Of a stretch of 43,018 bases of DNA, positions 40,590 through 43,018 are shown in pieces; the stretch's first letter is position 1; each line of letters opens with the position of its first letter. Location: positions 1-43,018 of the forward strand of contig CAKJYB010000014.1 of assembly GCA_918241715.1 (NCBI GenBank), in the 5' to 3' direction. Under the pieces are notes generated by a model. It was not told the DNA's origin and did not search any database. It saw only the letters and a program-made list of their open reading frames with translations. A program made the position numbers and the translations under genes. The stretch is from Clostridiales bacterium. GTDB taxonomy: Bacteria > Bacillota > Clostridia > Christensenellales > UBA1242.

Positions 40590-40728
40590 AGCTATGACGG
40601 AATTGGCAACTCCTGAGCAAACGCTTGTCGGCGTAAAGACGATAATGAAGGCAAGAAACTCTTGTGAAATAGGGTGGAACAGCGAACGACATTCGCCCCT
40701 ATGCATTATAAGTGCATGGGGCTTTTTT
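40590..40728 (+). ncRNA. Glycine T-box leader
   Basis: The T-box sequence AGGGTGGAACAGCG (40671-40684) matches consensus AGGGTGGNACCGCG. Its bulge UGGA (40675-40678) pairs with UCCA, that is, a tRNA with discriminator U73, as tRNA-Gly has. Stem III is CAAGA-AAC-TCTTG (40652-40664). The antiterminator pairs AGGG and GCGAA with TTCGC and CCCT; the competing terminator is GCCCCTATGCA...TGCATGGGGC plus T-run (40695-40728). Uncharged tRNA-Gly should allow read-through. The leader is short (about 140 bases) and I could not place the GGN specifier with confidence. Confidence 0.9.
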
Positions 40729-40755
40729 ATTATCCATGCAAAAAGGAGAAGAAAA

Positions 40756-42141
40756 ATGAAAGAAACAAAAGTTACAATGGAAAAAATTTTAAATCTGTGC
40801 AAAGGCCGTGGATTTGTCTTCCCAGGAAGTGATATCTATGGTGGTTTTGCAAACACTTGGGATTTTGGTCCTGTCGGTGTAGAACTTAAAAACAACGTAA
40901 AAAAGGCATGGTGGAAAAGATTTGTCCAAGAAAACCCAAATGCCTATGGTCTTGATGCCGCAATTTTAATGAATCCACGTGTTTGGGACGCAAGTGGACA
41001 CACTGCAAGTTTTAGTGATCCAAAAATGGATTGCAGAGAGTGTAAAACAAGAGAAAGAGCAGACAATTTGATTGAAGATTATGCAAAAAAACACAATCTC
41101 AATGTTGTTCCGGACAATATGACAAACGAAGAAATGCAAAACTTTATTGACGAACACAAAATAAACTGCCCAAAATGTGGAAAACACAACTGGACACCAA
41201 TCAGACAATTTAATCTTATGTTTGAAACAAGCCGTGGTGTAACTGAAGAAGGAACAAACAAGGTTTATCTTCGTCCAGAAACTGCTCAAGGTGAATACGT
41301 AAACTTCTTGAATGTTCAACGTACCACCAGAGCAAAACTTCCTTTTGCAATTGCACAAATAGGAAAATCATTTAGAAATGAAATCACTCCGGGAAATTTC
41401 CTTTTCAGAACGGTTGAATTCGAACAAATGGAACTTCAAAACTTCTGCAAAGACGAAAACGCCCTTGACCTTTACAAAGAATTTAAGGAAAGAGCCTTGA
41501 AGTTTGTTGAAGATTTGGGACTTGACGGAGAAAAACTTAGATTCCATGACCACGACAAACTTGCTCACTATGCAAAAGCAGCCTGCGATATTCAATATTA
41601 TTTCCCAATAGGCTGGCAAGAATTAAACGGAATTCATCACAGAAGCACTTGGGATTTGTCAAGACATCAAGAATATAGTGGAAAGAGCATGCTTTACACA
41701 GACCCAGTTACAAATGAAAAAGTTTTGCCTACGATAATTGAATATTCTATTGGTGCTGACAGACTTGTTTTGGCTCTTCTTTGCGAAGCGTATGACGAAG
41801 AAACTCTTGAAGGTGGAGAAACAAGAATTGTTATGCATTTCCACCCAGCAATTGCACCATACAAAGTTGCAGTTTTGCCACTTCAAAAAAATCTTTCCGA
41901 AAAGGCAAAAGAAGTTTATTCTCTTCTTGCAAAAGATTTTATGTGTGATTATGACGAATCTGGATCAATCGGAAAGCGTTATCGCCGTGAAGACGAAATC
42001 GGAACACCATTCTGTGTTACAATTGACTTTGACACACTTGAAAACAATTCTGTAACAATTCGTGATAGAGACACAATGGAGCAAATAAGACTTCCAATAA
42101 ATGAAGTTTCTGCTTATGTTTCACAAAAAATAAAGTTTTAA
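40756..42141 (+). CDS. glyQS: Glycyl-tRNA synthetase, single-chain dimeric type
   Basis: 461 residues. Charges tRNA-Gly. Start at 40756 has AAAGGAG upstream; a frame running back to 40594 only reads through the T-box. Class II motifs: FRNEITPGNFLFRTVEFEQME (motif 2) and IEYSIGADRLVLALL (motif 3), with an N-terminal GFVFPGSDIYGG typical of this form. Cys pairs CREC and CPKCG suggest a zinc site in the insert. The C-terminal domain (about 350-461, APYKVAVLPL) binds the anticodon. This is the homodimeric type, not the two-subunit GlyQ/GlyS type of B. subtilis. Confidence 0.96.
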   Translation: MKETKVTMEKILNLCKGRGFVFPGSDIYGGFANTWDFGPVGVELKNNVKKAWWKRFVQENPNAYGLDAAILMNPRVWDASGHTASFSDPKMDCRECKTRERADNLIEDYAKKHNLNVVPDNMTNEEMQNFIDEHKINCPKCGKHNWTPIRQFNLMFETSRGVTEEGTNKVYLRPETAQGEYVNFLNVQRTTRAKLPFAIAQIGKSFRNEITPGNFLFRTVEFEQMELQNFCKDENALDLYKEFKERALKFVEDLGLDGEKLRFHDHDKLAHYAKAACDIQYYFPIGWQELNGIHHRSTWDLSRHQEYSGKSMLYTDPVTNEKVLPTIIEYSIGADRLVLALLCEAYDEETLEGGETRIVMHFHPAIAPYKVAVLPLQKNLSEKAKEVYSLLAKDFMCDYDESGSIGKRYRREDEIGTPFCVTIDFDTLENNSVTIRDRDTMEQIRLPINEVSAYVSQKIKF

Positions 42142-42152
42142 AATAAATATCT

Positions 42153-42181
42153 AAAAAGAGAGAAACGTTCTCTCTTTTTTG
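42153..42181 (+). terminator. Terminator of glycyl-tRNA synthetase gene
   Basis: AAAGAGAG-AAACGTT-CTCTCTTT followed by T-run, 13 bases after the stop codon. Confidence 0.88.
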
Positions 42182-42182
42182 T

Positions 42183-42211
42183 TTGACTATATTTTCTAAA
42201 AGGTTTAAAAT
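42183..42211 (+). promoter_or_regulatory. Promoter of the four-TM protein gene
   Basis: TTGACT (42183-42188), 17-base spacer, TAAAAT (42206-42211). Confidence 0.75.
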
Positions 42212-42232
42212 AGTCTTTGAAAGGAGGGAAAC

Positions 42233-42715
42233 ATGAAAAAGTTTTTAGGCGCAATTTGTGCAATGGCAACAGGTGCATTGGCTTTTGTGTTCTTGAGCAT
42301 TTCGACACTCTTTATGAAATACTCTATGGGTGGATTCTCTGAATCAGATAGTTCAAATGCTTGGGATATTATCACAGGTGGGCCTGCAAATGACGCAAGT
42401 GGTGATTTGCTTAGAGTCTCATTGATTGTTATTCTTGTTGTTGCATGTTTGTTGGTTTTGTGGGGACTTTTGGTATTGTTTAAAAATCTTGGAATTTTGA
42501 AGATCAAAGCAAACCTTAGCCTTGTAACAAACCTTTTGCTTACATTGTTCACTTTGTTTGTTGTTCTTGCTTTGATCGGTGCTCTTGTATATTGCAGCAA
42601 AGTTACTGTTCCAGGACGTACATCAACAGCTGGCGTTGGCATTTATCTCAACTTGGTTGTTGGTCTTGCAGCATGTGTTCTTTGCTGGATTTTTGCAAGA
42701 AAAGACGTAAAATAA
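42233..42715 (+). CDS. Unrecognised four-TM protein
   Basis: 160 residues with an excellent ribosome site AAAGGAGGG. Four hydrophobic helices: about 5-28, 62-82, 95-120 and 135-153, with a polar loop of about 30 residues after the first that is probably outside. Small residues (Gly, Ala) are common in helices 1 and 4. The architecture resembles tetraspan membrane proteins of no set function. Monocistronic, with a promoter and terminator of its own. Confidence 0.75.
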   Translation: MKKFLGAICAMATGALAFVFLSISTLFMKYSMGGFSESDSSNAWDIITGGPANDASGDLLRVSLIVILVVACLLVLWGLLVLFKNLGILKIKANLSLVTNLLLTLFTLFVVLALIGALVYCSKVTVPGRTSTAGVGIYLNLVVGLAACVLCWIFARKDVK

Positions 42716-42731
42716 GAAAACAAAAAAAAGA

Positions 42732-42762
42732 AAAGACGGACGTTTGTGTCTGTCTTTTTTTT
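42732..42762 (+). terminator. Terminator of the four-TM protein gene
   Basis: AGACGGAC-GTTTGT-GTCTGTCT (with G-U pair) plus eight T residues, 18 bases after the stop. Confidence 0.85.
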
Positions 42763-42765
42763 AAT

Positions 42766-42792
42766 AAAAAAAGCAGCCGAAACTGCTTTTTC
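42766..42792 (-). terminator. Terminator of the right-edge membrane protein gene
   Basis: AAAAGCAG / CTGCTTTT stem around a six-base loop, followed on the minus strand by a T-run. Confidence 0.75.
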
Positions 42793-42804
42793 TTTTTGAA
42801 CTGA

Positions 42805-43018
42805 TTAAACGTTCAAAACTCTCAAAATGTGTTTTTGTGTAATCATCAATACAAGGTCTACAATCCACAAAATCAATCCACCGAACAACAAACGAATGAT
42901 TCCTGCAACGATGTGTCCGTCCATAATTCTTGTGATTCCACCACAAATCCAAGCTGTGAATGGAATGATTGCAAGAATAAGGCTTACAACACTACTAAGA
43001 CCAAAATAATCTGATTTC
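42805..43018 (-). CDS. Small TM2-like membrane protein, 5' end outside the window
   Basis: The last 70 residues are visible; the start lies beyond 43018. Two hydrophobic helices, SLILAIIPFTAWICGGI and GIIRLLFGGLILWIVDLVLMI, separated by a short polar turn with RIMDGH. The second resembles TM2-domain proteins (GG-x-x-x-W-x-x-D). Layout and the WIVD motif match the small protein encoded after mscL (12685-12948), so the two are likely paralogs. Function unknown. Confidence 0.7.
   Translation of the reverse strand, partial: KSDYFGLSSVVSLILAIIPFTAWICGGITRIMDGHIVAGIIRLLFGGLILWIVDLVLMITQKHILRVLNV

Noticed and set aside
40594..40755. Extended N-terminus of glycyl-tRNA synthetase from an upstream ATG
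   Set aside because: The added 54 codons read through the T-box and its terminator; the ATG at 40756 has a strong ribosome site and matches the family start.
1..43018. CRISPR array or insertion sequence
   Set aside because: No regularly spaced direct repeats and no transposase-like protein were found on reading both strands.

Overview
This is a low-GC bacterial chromosome segment whose gene content points to an anaerobic, probably spore-forming or ex-spore-forming Clostridia-type Firmicute (Bacillota). The evidence is a yabP-yabQ pair, an oxygen-sensitive class III ribonucleotide reductase with its activase, a YkpA/YbiT-type ABC-F protein, an S-box (SAM-I) riboswitch in front of metK, a T-box in front of glycyl-tRNA synthetase, strong AGGAG ribosome binding sites and sharp TTGACA/TATAAT promoters. 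Stops include TGA, so the code is the standard bacterial one. No phage, transposase, integrase or CRISPR array is visible.

Left edge (1-2.4 kb): an RluA-type pseudouridine synthase faces away from a small yabP-yabQ-divIC-like sporulation/division operon, which converges on a cvpA-family gene.

2.4-10.3 kb is the most unusual part: a tight seven-gene minus-strand operon that looks like a bacterial ESCRT-III/Vps4 system. In transcription order it encodes an SPFH protein with two C-terminal zinc ribbons, a one-TM helical protein, a small TPR-type protein, two coiled-coil proteins with the size, charge pattern and helical-hairpin look of ESCRT-III (CHMP/Snf7) subunits, a Vps4-like AAA ATPase with a MIT-like N-terminal three-helix segment, and a 1271-residue protein combining zinc ribbon, TPR, TIR-like fold, membrane segments and a GLUG-type beta-helix. 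One ESCRT-III-like protein ends in a helix with MIM1 spacing, the peptide that MIT domains bind. I infer a membrane-remodelling machine built around an SPFH microdomain. Its leader has a strong promoter overlapped by a palindrome, and a hairpin lying between the Shine-Dalgarno and the start codon.

10.4-15.7 kb: a Cys-rich microprotein with an internal duplication, a PH-like protein, tRNA-Ala(UGC), a protein with two HEPN-type RxxxxH motifs, a small membrane protein plus MscL, an Rrf2/IscR-type regulator, and metK with a 66-residue partner under an S-box.

15.7-23.9 kb: an M18 aminopeptidase, a GtrA-like membrane protein, a PlsC-type acyltransferase, an unrecognised membrane protein, then the nrdD-trxB-nrdG operon (NrdD carries a fused redoxin domain) preceded by two NrdR boxes, and tRNA-Arg(UCG).

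24-38 kb: a stand-alone VirD4/TraG-like ATPase converges on a 3974-residue surface protein. 38-43 kb: a leaderless coiled-coil gene with an ABC-F gene whose second ATP site is degraded, a Gly T-box with glycyl-tRNA synthetase, a four-TM protein, and the 3' part of a small membrane protein running off the right edge.
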